5,686 bases of DNA, taken from assembly GCA_964453155.1 (NCBI GenBank), contig CAYVQU010000260.1, forward strand, positions 1 through 5,686, given 5' to 3'. The notes under the pieces were generated by a model. That model was not told the origin of the DNA, did not search any database, and was given only the letters and a program-made list of their open reading frames with translations. The DNA comes from CAYVQU01 sp964453155 (GTDB lineage Bacteria > Chloroflexota > Anaerolineae > Anaerolineales > UBA11858). The translations under genes were made by a program, and so were the position numbers. Numbering within the stretch: the stretch's first letter is position 1; each line of letters opens with the position of its first letter. Positions 1 through 5,658 of this stretch are shown here, one piece after another.

Positions 1-306
1 ATAAGAAGGCTGATAAACATAAGAATAAGTCCACCCCAATCCATCCATATCGTTTAATAACTACCCAGAAGCGGATTGTTTTCAAAAATGGCGAATGATG
101 AACGAGCACCATCAAGAAAGCAAAAAAACGCAAACTATCTAATTCAGGGAAATAAAGTCTTTTGTTTTTCATTTGTAGTGGGTCGGCACTGAGTTAAATT
201 ATTAACACAAACGGTAATTTTCAAGCGACGGATTAGTCTACCATGGATTTTTCATCACGATAATTTCGGCAATTCACAACCACCTTAAACATGCTACAAT
301 GAAAAT
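1..306. other. AT-rich non-coding region upstream of the MgtC-like gene
   Basis: No convincing coding sequence is visible on either strand; all frames are broken by frequent stops. The stretch is clearly richer in A+T than the genes that follow. A small dyad, GTTAA-ATTA-TTAAC, lies at 193-206 and could be an operator, but its arms are only 5 bp. The last 35 bases contain the promoter described separately. No tRNA, rRNA or terminator-like hairpin was seen. Confidence 0.6.
273..300 (+). promoter_or_regulatory. Predicted sigma-70-type promoter, extended -10
   Basis: A -35 hexamer TTCACA (273-278, five of six to TTGACA) is followed after 16 bases by TACAAT (295-300, five of six to TATAAT). The -10 is preceded by TG at 292-293, giving the extended -10 form TGCTACAAT. 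The expected start of transcription, about seven bases after the -10, falls on or next to the ATG at 307. The transcript would therefore have little or no 5' leader. Box matches are seen directly; promoter activity is inferred. Confidence 0.6.
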
Positions 307-885
307 ATGGATCTAACTGCCGATTTCATCTGGAAAATGGTTTTATCTTCCATTTTAGGGGGAATTTTTGGGATCGAACGCGCCAAACACGGCCAGGCCG
401 CGGGGATCCGGACCAATATGATGATCTCGTTAGCCTCCTGCTTGTTCACCTATTTGGGGGTGACGACCCTCTCCCAAAATCCAGATTTTCCGCCCGATAC
501 CCGAATCCCGGCCCAAATTGTGATTGGGGTTGGATTTTTGGGCGCCGGAACCCTCCTGCAAACGAAGAATAAAATTCGGGGATTGACGACGGCTTCTACG
601 ATCTGGCTGGTATCGGCCGTTGGGATGGCGGTTGGCGTAGGAATGTATTGGGGCGCAATTTTCGTTACGGCCTTATCAGAAATCTCCCTAATCGTATTCG
701 CCCCCATCAGTGAGCGAATCAAGGAAAAATCGAAGGAGCAATTCAAAGCTCAAAAACGTTATCAAAAAATCAAGCACGAATCCGATGATGTCAAAATGAA
801 ACGCCTCGAAGCCCTGCGATTATGGTTAGAGCTTAACCACGAACATGAGCACGATCATGACGACGAAATCATCGCTGAAGATTAA
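307..885 (+). CDS. MgtC/SapB family membrane protein with His-rich tail
   Basis: This is a 192-residue inner-membrane protein of the MgtC/SapB family. The family signatures are all present: GIERAKHGQAAGIRT (residues 22-36), VIGVGFLGAGTLLQ (72-85) and RGLTTASTIW (91-100). Four or five hydrophobic segments lie at roughly 8-22, 33-54, 70-84, 96-113 and 116-135. After them comes a charged, probably helical stretch (137-172) and a tail at 178-187 with four His alternating with Glu and Asp. The longer MgtC proteins end in an ACT-like domain; here it is absent and replaced by this tail. MgtC of Salmonella is linked to Mg2+ limitation and inhibition of the F-type ATP synthase, but many family members are uncharacterised, so the role here is open. 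The ATG at 307 has no Shine-Dalgarno and sits just after a strong -10, suggesting leaderless translation. A separate unit from the sugar genes is likely. Confidence 0.88.
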   Translation: MDLTADFIWKMVLSSILGGIFGIERAKHGQAAGIRTNMMISLASCLFTYLGVTTLSQNPDFPPDTRIPAQIVIGVGFLGAGTLLQTKNKIRGLTTASTIWLVSAVGMAVGVGMYWGAIFVTALSEISLIVFAPISERIKEKSKEQFKAQKRYQKIKHESDDVKMKRLEALRLWLELNHEHEHDHDDEIIAED

Positions 886-890
886 AGAAA

Positions 891-1127
891 TTTCACTAGC
901 CAAGGCGCAAAGAAAATAAAAAAATCTGGCGAATTTTGTACTCATCAATTGAAGCTTGAACAACTAAAGAATTAACGTCACTGCGAGGTAGCTTTATCGC
1001 CGAAGCAGTCTGCGCCTTGGCAGATTCAGATTGCCGCACTTCGCTCCGCTCCGTTCGCAATGACGTTAATGTTCAAGATTCTATTGACCACTACAAAACT
1101 TGGCGACTTTGCGCCTTGGCGTGAGGT
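891..1127. repeat. Nested long imperfect inverted repeat (MITE-like or structured RNA)
   Basis: Four pairs of complementary arms nest in order across the 886-1211 gap. CCAAGGCGCAAAG (900-912) pairs with 1107-1119. TTTTGTA (934-940) pairs with 1092-1098. CTTGAACA (955-962) pairs with 1070-1077. ATTAACGTCA plus TGCGA (971-986, one mismatch) pairs with 1055-1070. From 934 to 962 the two sides align without gaps at about 24 of 29 positions. The core, CGTCACTGCGAG...GAAGCAGTCTG facing CAGATTG...TCGCAATGACG, resembles the widespread intergenic palindrome class built on CGTCATTGCGAG/GAAGCAATCTG. No gene is visible in the element. It could be a non-autonomous mobile element, a transcript-end hairpin for the MgtC-like gene, or both. 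Confidence 0.8.
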
Positions 1128-1211
1128 GATTAATGACTACTAATACTTGCAGTTTCGTCACAAATTTCGTCCAGATATAGTCATCCCATAAGAACGAGGT
1201 TAAAATTAAGT

Positions 1212-1550
1212 ATGGATTTTCTCAATGTCATCATCCCCATTTTACCCATTTGCGGATTATTGATCCTGGTCATGCTGCTCGGGATTGGTTTGAATTATTT
1301 ATGGCTTCAGGTAATGTATCGCCGCATTCGAACCTGCCCCGAATGTGAGGCCAAAGGAGCAGGTGAAATCGTCGATACCCAAGAGATTGTCCTGGCAAAT
1401 AACGTCGATTATAAAGGCCGTAAACCCGTCCGGCTCAAAGAAACTAAAATTACCGACCACTATCAATGTGAAACCTGCCAACACACCTGGGAACGCACTT
1501 TCACTCGCAAAGAACGACTGCCCATCAAAGATGAAGTCATCAAACGGTAA
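1212..1550 (+). CDS. Small membrane-anchored zinc-ribbon-like protein, function unknown
   Basis: The 112-residue product has one strongly hydrophobic N-terminal segment (about residues 5-32) followed by a basic stop (YRRIR, 36-40), which suggests a single membrane anchor with the rest in the cytoplasm. The soluble part has two cysteine knuckles, CPEC (42-45) and CETC (86-89), forty residues apart. The second is followed by HTWERTF, the usual look of a treble-clef or zinc-ribbon pair binding one Zn2+. I do not recognise a named family, and no catalytic motif is visible. The ATG at 1212 has a GAGG at 1196-1199, a rather distant 12 bases upstream. The gene ends 39 bases before the first dehydrogenase, so the two are probably co-transcribed. 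Whether it serves the sugar pathway or is a passenger cannot be told. Confidence 0.75.
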   Translation: MDFLNVIIPILPICGLLILVMLLGIGLNYLWLQVMYRRIRTCPECEAKGAGEIVDTQEIVLANNVDYKGRKPVRLKETKITDHYQCETCQHTWERTFTRKERLPIKDEVIKR

Positions 1551-1568
1551 TTCCCTGGTTATTTGGGT

Positions 1569-1576
1569 GGGAAAGG
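1569..1576 (+). promoter_or_regulatory. Ribosome binding site supporting the ATG at 1590
   Basis: GGGAAAGG lies 13 bases before the ATG at 1590. Using the in-frame TTG at 1563 instead would put this purine tract inside the gene and add nine residues unlike the family's N-terminus. The ATG at 1590 is therefore preferred. Confidence 0.5.
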
Positions 1577-1589
1577 TTTTATAAACTTC

Positions 1590-2603
1590 ATGAATCTCAA
1601 AAATCCAGTTAGAGCGACTGTTATTGGTTGCGGTGGTATGGCGCGCGGTCATGTCCGCCGCATTTTGGCCGGATTCCCCAACACAACCTTTCCGGTTTTG
1701 TGTGAACCCTCCGCGCAAATGTATGCCGAGATGGGCGAAGTCTTCAACGAGGCCGGACAACCAATCCCCCCCAACGAACCAGATTTGGGCGCGCTTTTGA
1801 CGAAATATGGCGACCAACTCGATGTCGCCTTCATCGTCACCCCGCATGTATTCCATCACGATCAGACCAAAGCCTGCCTGGAAGCCAGAATCGATGTTTT
1901 ACTCGAAAAACCGATGGTGATGAATACGGCCGAGGCCCGCAGTCTGATCGATACCCGGGACCAGACCGGGGGGCATTTAGTAGTGGCTTTTCAGAGTAGT
2001 CTTTCCCCCCACATTCAGACCGCGGCCAAGATGCTTAAATCCGGCGAATTGGGCGAAGTACTCAACATCAACGCGGTTGTCTGGCAGGGGTGGAATCGGT
2101 TCACCCAAGACACCTGGCGGCAGCAACCGGAAATGTCGGGGGGTGGTTTCCTTTTCGACACCGGCGCGCACATGCTCAACACTGTCACATACCTGGTCGG
2201 AGAAGATTTCACCGAAGTTTCCGCCTGGTTTGATCACCGGGACCGCCCGGTCGACATTTTGACCGCCGCGATTGGCAAACTCAAATCGGGGACTTTGGTC
2301 ACGCTAAGCGGCTGCGGCGACACAATTCCATCTTGTTCATCGGAGGTGATGGTCTTCGGGACCCAAGGGATTCTCAAGACCGGGATCTGGGGTGGTTCCC
2401 TGGAAATCCAGACCTCCCAAAAAGAGGGCTGGCAAGAAGTCGAGGTTCCCCCCTCGCGCGGCGATTGGGAGCAGTTCCTACTGACCCGCAGCGGACAAAT
2501 CCCCAACCCATCCCCCCCTGAAATCGGCCTGCGCCTGGCGCACCTGTGGGACGCGATCCAGGCCTCGGCGGAAAAAGGTGGGCAGGTTGTCAAAATTCAG
2601 TAA
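1590..2603 (+). CDS. Gfo/Idh/MocA family NAD(P)-dependent oxidoreductase (first copy)
   Basis: The product is a 337-residue cytoplasmic sugar or cyclitol dehydrogenase of the two-domain Gfo/Idh/MocA type, a normal length for the family. The N-terminal Rossmann fold begins with GCGGMARGH (13-21). The second strand ends in CEP (38-40); an acidic residue there usually favours NAD(H) over NADP(H). The family EKP motif is at 106-108, with Lys107 the expected catalytic lysine. The C-terminal domain carries SGGGFLFDTGAH (183-194), supplying Asp190 and His194 of the substrate site. The nearby ThuA protein, second dehydrogenase and TIM-barrel enzyme point to oxidation or reduction of a glycoside or keto-sugar, but substrate and direction are inferred only from context. 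The N-terminal half carries an insertion-like stretch (about 41-64), and the protein differs greatly from the copy at 3665, so this is not a recent duplication. It probably shares a transcript with the small gene 39 bases upstream. Confidence 0.88.
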   Translation: MNLKNPVRATVIGCGGMARGHVRRILAGFPNTTFPVLCEPSAQMYAEMGEVFNEAGQPIPPNEPDLGALLTKYGDQLDVAFIVTPHVFHHDQTKACLEARIDVLLEKPMVMNTAEARSLIDTRDQTGGHLVVAFQSSLSPHIQTAAKMLKSGELGEVLNINAVVWQGWNRFTQDTWRQQPEMSGGGFLFDTGAHMLNTVTYLVGEDFTEVSAWFDHRDRPVDILTAAIGKLKSGTLVTLSGCGDTIPSCSSEVMVFGTQGILKTGIWGGSLEIQTSQKEGWQEVEVPPSRGDWEQFLLTRSGQIPNPSPPEIGLRLAHLWDAIQASAEKGGQVVKIQ

Positions 2604-2612
2604 ACAATGACC

Positions 2613-2668
2613 CGTGAAACGTGAAGCGTAAATCGTGAAATCATCACGTATCACGCTTCACGTTTCAT
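2613..2668. repeat. Inverted array of 7-nt units; possible terminator hairpin
   Basis: Ten bases after the stop codon there are four 7-nt units on the CGTGAAA theme (2613-2640: CGTGAAA, CGTGAAG, CGTAAAT, CGTGAAA). They are followed by the reverse-complementary series TCACGTA, TCACGCT, TCACGTT (2644-2664). The outer arms TGAAACGTGAAGCGT (2615-2629) and 2653-2667 pair perfectly over 15 bp, and an inner CGTGA/TCACG stem closes on a 5-base loop (2639-2643). The following TATATTTTC is only a weak U-tract, so termination would be partial at best. A transcript continuing into the ThuA gene would carry this hairpin. Confidence 0.8.
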
Positions 2669-2703
2669 ATATTTTCATTGCCAAAACTATTTACCCAATT
2701 TAT

Positions 2704-2708
2704 GGAGG
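2704..2708 (+). promoter_or_regulatory. Ribosome binding site deciding the ThuA-family start
   Basis: GGAGG stands 14 bases before the ATG at 2723. It would lie inside the coding region if translation began at the in-frame ATG at 2702 or TTG at 2678. Related ThuA proteins begin only a few residues before the IWNEF motif, which also favours 2723. The spacing is longer than ideal. Confidence 0.5.
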
Positions 2709-2722
2709 CTCCAAGAAATCGT

Positions 2723-3496
2723 ATGTCAACCAAACCCCGCGTTACCATTTGGAACGAGTTCGTTCACGAGCAGAATAACGAGGCCATCGGCAAGCTGTAC
2801 CCCGAGGGAATGCACGGCGCGATCGCCAATTATCTGCGCAAACAGGGTTTCGAGGTCCAAACCGCGACCCTCGATATGCCCGAACACGGCCTGACCGATG
2901 AGGTCTTGGCCAGCACCGATGTTTTGATTTGGTGGGGGCACATGGCCCACGCCAAGGTCAGCGATGAAGTTGTCGAGAAAGTCTGGCAGCGAGTAGTCCT
3001 CGACGGCATGGGTTTAATCCCTCTGCACTCCGGTCACTTCTCTAAGATTTTCATCAAATTGATGGGCACCACCTGCAACCTGAAATGGCGTGAGATCGGC
3101 GAGAAAGAACGCCTGTGGGTCGTCAACCCGGGCCACCCCATCGCCCAAGGTCTCGGTGATTACATCGAGGTCCCCAATGCCGAGATGTACGGCGAACACT
3201 TTGATATCCCACAGCCCGATGAGCAGGTCTTTATCAGCTGGTTCGCGGGTGGCGAGGTCTTCCGCAGCGGGAACTGCTACTACCGCGGCCGCGGCAAGAT
3301 CTTCTACTTCCGCCCGGGGCATGAAACCTACCCCATTTTCTACCAGGAAGAGGTTCTCAAGGTTATCGAGAATGCCGTCAACTGGGCAGCCCCAGTCGGT
3401 GGCCCCGCGCCCAATTTCGGCCACTTCCCCGAACCGCTGGAAGATGTTGCCGAGTGGGAAGGCCAGATCGAAATCGATCATCCCAATAAAGATTAG
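2723..3496 (+). CDS. ThuA family protein (trehalose-utilisation type, GATase1-like fold)
   Basis: The 257-residue product is a ThuA-family protein, a class I glutamine amidotransferase-like fold without the amidotransferase triad. Typical features run in order: VTIWNEFVHE (7-16), YPEGMHGAIANYL (26-38), DVLIWWGH (66-73), PLHSGHFSK (100-108), NPGHPIAQGL (135-144), EMYGEHF (154-160) and GKIFYFRPGHETYP (191-204). The conserved His and Glu residues in these motifs are the likely active-site set. No signal peptide is seen, so it should be cytoplasmic. In rhizobia ThuA works with ThuB, a Gfo/Idh/MocA dehydrogenase that makes 3-ketotrehalose; the exact reaction of ThuA proteins is less settled. Here it lies between two such dehydrogenases, a matching context. 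Trehalose itself need not be the substrate. The last 30 residues, rich in Pro and acidic residues, are a plain tail. Alternative in-frame starts exist at 2678 and 2702. Confidence 0.88.
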   Translation: MSTKPRVTIWNEFVHEQNNEAIGKLYPEGMHGAIANYLRKQGFEVQTATLDMPEHGLTDEVLASTDVLIWWGHMAHAKVSDEVVEKVWQRVVLDGMGLIPLHSGHFSKIFIKLMGTTCNLKWREIGEKERLWVVNPGHPIAQGLGDYIEVPNAEMYGEHFDIPQPDEQVFISWFAGGEVFRSGNCYYRGRGKIFYFRPGHETYPIFYQEEVLKVIENAVNWAAPVGGPAPNFGHFPEPLEDVAEWEGQIEIDHPNKD

Positions 3497-3502
3497 TATT
3501 TG

Positions 3503-3647
3503 TACGCGGATGCACGGATTCTAGGGATTTTTTAACACGAATGTAACGAATTTTGCGAATGACACGAATAATAGAAAAAATAATTCGTGTCATTCGTTCT
3601 ATTCGCCTAATTCGTGATCTATCCGTTCAATCCGGAAAATCCACGTA
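3503..3647. repeat. Inverted array of degenerate 9-nt units
   Basis: The gap of 168 bases after the ThuA gene is almost wholly a head-to-head array. On the left are four 9-nt units ending in CGAAT: AACACGAAT, GTAACGAAT, TTTGCGAAT and GACACGAAT (3534-3569). On the right are four units starting with ATTCG: ATTCGTGTC, ATTCGTTCT, ATTCGCCTA and ATTCGTGAT (3583-3618). The A-rich centre is 13 bases (3570-3582). The inner 14 bp (3556-3569 with 3583-3596) pair perfectly. Further out, units ending in GGAT (3503-3528) face three 9-nt units starting with ATCC (3621-3647). It may fold as a long hairpin in RNA or act on DNA; no coding role is supported. Confidence 0.8.
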
Positions 3648-3664
3648 CCTGAAAACAATAAACA

Positions 3665-4720
3665 ATGTCAAAAAAATTGAAAGTAGGTTTAATTGGATTA
3701 GGGGGGATCGCGAATTTGCATGCCGGGGGGTGGGCGGCTTCGGAACATGCTGAATTGGTGGCGGGCTGTGATATCAACCCCGATGTTTTCGAGCGCTGGG
3801 AAACCGAACACGGTCTCACAAATGTGACCACCGACTATATGGATTTGATCAACAACCCCGAGTTGGACATTATCGATGTTTGCTCGCCCAACAATTATCA
3901 TGCCGCCCCGACGATTGCGGCTCTCGACGCCGGGAAACACGTTTTATGTGAAAAACCCCTGGCCCCGACCGTGGCCGAAATCAAAGATATGATCGCGGCC
4001 CGCGACCGCTCCGGCAAATTATTGATGACCGGGCACCATTTCCGCTTCTCGGGGACCGCCCGAGCTCTCAAAGCTGAAATCGATGCGGGTTCCTTGGGTG
4101 ATATTTATCACGCTCGGGCCTGGTGGCTGCGGCGTTCAGGGGCTCCGATCCGCCCAACCTTTATCTACAAAGAACACGCGGGTGCGGGAGTCGGCATCGA
4201 CCTTGGGGTGCACGTTATTGATCTCGTCTTGTGGCTGATGGGTAACCCCCAGCCGGTCGGGGTTTCGGGTGTGGCTCGCACCGAAATTGCCCAACAAGAG
4301 GGCGCGTTCTCCAAATGGGGCGGCGACATCCCCAAGGGTTTCGATGTCGATGAATTTTCGTCGGCGTTTGTACGCTTTGAGAACGGGGCCAGCCTGATCA
4401 TCGAGGTCAGTTGGCTATTGCACCACGGCTCCGACTCTGATGACGTTCAGACCTGGCTCTACGGCACCAAAGCGGGTGCCCATTGGCCGAAATGCGAAAT
4501 CTATGAAACCAACAACGTGCTTAAACAACATTACGATCGCACCCTGAAGATCACAGATGAGCAATTCCGGCCCCATCACCAGGAAATCATCGACTTCGCC
4601 CAGGCCATCGTCGATGGCGCACCCTCGCCATTGCCACCGGAGCAATCGCTCCAGGTCCAGCAGATTTTGGAGGGTTTGTACGAAAGTCAAGAGACGGGTC
4701 GCGAGGTAGTGATTAAATAG
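3665..4720 (+). CDS. Gfo/Idh/MocA family NAD(P)-dependent oxidoreductase (second copy)
   Basis: The 351-residue product is a second Gfo/Idh/MocA dehydrogenase. Its Rossmann motif is GLGGIANLH (11-19), and the second strand ends in GCD (34-36), whose Asp36 suits NAD(H). The consensus EKP is at 96-98 with Lys97 as the catalytic lysine. The C-terminal domain has GAGVGIDLGVHVID (173-186), giving Asp179 and His183. Compared with the copy at 1590 it is closer to the family consensus and has a longer loop around 205-228, where substrate contacts often lie. This suggests the two enzymes take different substrates or work in opposite directions, for example one oxidising a glycoside and the other reducing the freed keto-sugar; this is inference. 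The ATG at 3665 is preceded by an A-rich stretch with no clear Shine-Dalgarno, but it is well placed just before the Rossmann strand. Substrate cannot be assigned. Confidence 0.9.
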   Translation: MSKKLKVGLIGLGGIANLHAGGWAASEHAELVAGCDINPDVFERWETEHGLTNVTTDYMDLINNPELDIIDVCSPNNYHAAPTIAALDAGKHVLCEKPLAPTVAEIKDMIAARDRSGKLLMTGHHFRFSGTARALKAEIDAGSLGDIYHARAWWLRRSGAPIRPTFIYKEHAGAGVGIDLGVHVIDLVLWLMGNPQPVGVSGVARTEIAQQEGAFSKWGGDIPKGFDVDEFSSAFVRFENGASLIIEVSWLLHHGSDSDDVQTWLYGTKAGAHWPKCEIYETNNVLKQHYDRTLKITDEQFRPHHQEIIDFAQAIVDGAPSPLPPEQSLQVQQILEGLYESQETGREVVIK

Positions 4721-4725
4721 CAACC

Positions 4726-4863
4726 AGCATACTGAGTAAGCCGGAGTGAAACGCAGGCTGTATCGAAGGGTGCGAGTCTTCCAATGGAACCGCACCCTTC
4801 ACTTCGACTTCGCTCAGTACAGGCGATACGTGCTTCACTTCGTTTTGCACTACTCAGGATGCT
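4726..4863. repeat. Composite palindromic element between dehydrogenase and isomerase genes
   Basis: The outer arms AGCATACTGAGTA (4726-4738) and 4851-4863 pair over 13 positions with one mismatch. In the middle GAAGGGTGCG (4765-4774) pairs perfectly with CGCACCCTTC (4791-4800), and a small TTCC/GGAA stem can form inside. Between these stems the right side carries CTTCGACTTCGCTCAGTAC (4802-4820), a sequence type seen in scattered intergenic repeats of many bacteria, while the left side is about 25 bases shorter. The element fills most of the 169-base gap and ends 26 bases before the next start codon. A processing or attenuation role is possible but unproven. Confidence 0.75.
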
Positions 4864-4878
4864 TTCTGAATAGAAACT

Positions 4879-4883
4879 AAGGA
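4879..4883 (+). promoter_or_regulatory. Ribosome binding site of the TIM-barrel gene
   Basis: AAGGA ends six bases before the ATG at 4890. This is the best-placed Shine-Dalgarno sequence in the window and fixes the start firmly. Confidence 0.7.
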
Positions 4884-4889
4884 TAAAAT

Positions 4890-5630
4890 ATGACTGCCCC
4901 AATTGGAATTCAACTTTACTCCGTCCGCGAAAATATGGAAGCCGATTTCGATGGCACTGTCCGTAAGATCGCGGCGATGGGCTACACCGGGGTCGAGACC
5001 GCCGGATTTCCCGGTACAACTCCGGAAAAAGCCAAAAAACTATTCGCGGAACTCGGCCTGACCGTGACCAGTTCGCACTCACCGTTGCCGTTGGGTGATG
5101 CTAAGCAAGAGGTACTCGATGCCCTGCTGGGCGTCGGCTGCCCGCACCTGGTTTGCCCGTGGATGGACCCCAGCTACTTTGCCTCGGCCGACAAAATGAA
5201 GGAATTGGCCGAGATTTTGAACGAGGCTTTCGCCGTAGCCAACGCCAACGGGATGAAGTTCAGCTATCACAACCACGATTTTGAGTATGCTCTAGTGGAC
5301 GGCGAACTGGCGATCTTCACTCTGGAAAAGTATCTCGATCCTGGGATTGGGTTTGAACTCGACACTTACTGGATCAAAGTCGCCGGGCAAGACCCCGCGG
5401 CGGTAACTGCCCGCTATGGAGCCAAATCCCCGCTGCTGCACATCAAAGATGGTCCCGCCACCAAAGAAGCTGATATGACCGCCGTCGGCGATGGGGTCGT
5501 GGACGTTCCCGCGATCATCGCAGCCGGTAAACCCCATACCGAGTGGCTGATCGTCGAACTCGACCGCTGTGCGACCGATATGATGGAAGCGGTAGAGAAG
5601 AGTTATCAGTATTTGGCAGGATTGGAATAA
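4890..5630 (+). CDS. Sugar phosphate isomerase/epimerase-like TIM-barrel protein
   Basis: The 246-residue product belongs to the xylose isomerase-like TIM-barrel superfamily (sugar phosphate isomerases/epimerases, AP endonuclease 2 type), slightly short but complete. It opens with the subfamily's GIQLYSVRENM (6-16). Later motifs are GYTGVE (31-36), YHNHDFE (126-132), FELDTYW (155-161), LLHIKD (182-187), VGDGVVD (199-205) and IVELD (221-225). By analogy with characterised members, Glu132, Asp158, His184 and Glu223 would hold a divalent metal (Mn2+, Mg2+ or similar). Members next to Gfo/Idh/MocA enzymes include inositol and ketose epimerases and enzymes that cleave 3-keto-glycosides by beta-elimination or hydration. 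The neighbours here favour the last group, but this is inference. There is no signal peptide, so it should be cytoplasmic. A palindromic element sits directly upstream, and a perfect palindrome follows 28 bases after the stop. Confidence 0.88.
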   Translation: MTAPIGIQLYSVRENMEADFDGTVRKIAAMGYTGVETAGFPGTTPEKAKKLFAELGLTVTSSHSPLPLGDAKQEVLDALLGVGCPHLVCPWMDPSYFASADKMKELAEILNEAFAVANANGMKFSYHNHDFEYALVDGELAIFTLEKYLDPGIGFELDTYWIKVAGQDPAAVTARYGAKSPLLHIKDGPATKEADMTAVGDGVVDVPAIIAAGKPHTEWLIVELDRCATDMMEAVEKSYQYLAGLE

Positions 5631-5658
5631 CTCGCAAAAACAATCCTAATAATCTTTG

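Noticed and set aside
971..1070. tRNA or other classical RNA gene in the inverted repeat
   Set aside because: No cloverleaf with T-loop or anticodon features could be made; the pairing is a single long imperfect hairpin.
1147..1181. Promoter before the zinc-ribbon-like gene (TTGCAG and TATAGT)
   Set aside because: The spacing of about 23 bases between the boxes is too long, and no better -35 is seen at the right distance.
1563..1589. Upstream TTG start for the first dehydrogenase
   Set aside because: It would place the Shine-Dalgarno-like tract inside the gene and add nine residues that family members lack.
1299..1859. A 186-codon open frame on the minus strand
   Set aside because: It overlaps the zinc-ribbon-like gene and the start of the first dehydrogenase, both well supported. 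Its translation shows no recognisable motif, and it is best explained as an antisense shadow.
2678..2722. Longer N-terminus for the ThuA-family protein (TTG 2678 or ATG 2702)
   Set aside because: The GGAGG at 2704-2708 fits only the ATG at 2723, and the extra residues do not look like the family's N-terminus. ATG 2702 is not fully excluded.
3503..3647. Possible CRISPR array
   Set aside because: The units are 9 nt, degenerate and inverted about a centre. There are no 21-40 nt direct repeats with unique spacers, and no cas gene.
3553..3753. Short + strand frame with repeating Ile-Arg-x residues
   Set aside because: The peptide pattern is just the 9-nt repeat array read in one frame, and the frame then runs into the second dehydrogenase in the wrong phase.
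4687..5082. Minus-strand open frame across the gap before the TIM-barrel gene
   Set aside because: It covers the palindromic element and the antisense of two real genes, and includes low-complexity Arg/Ser-rich sequence that reflects the repeat.
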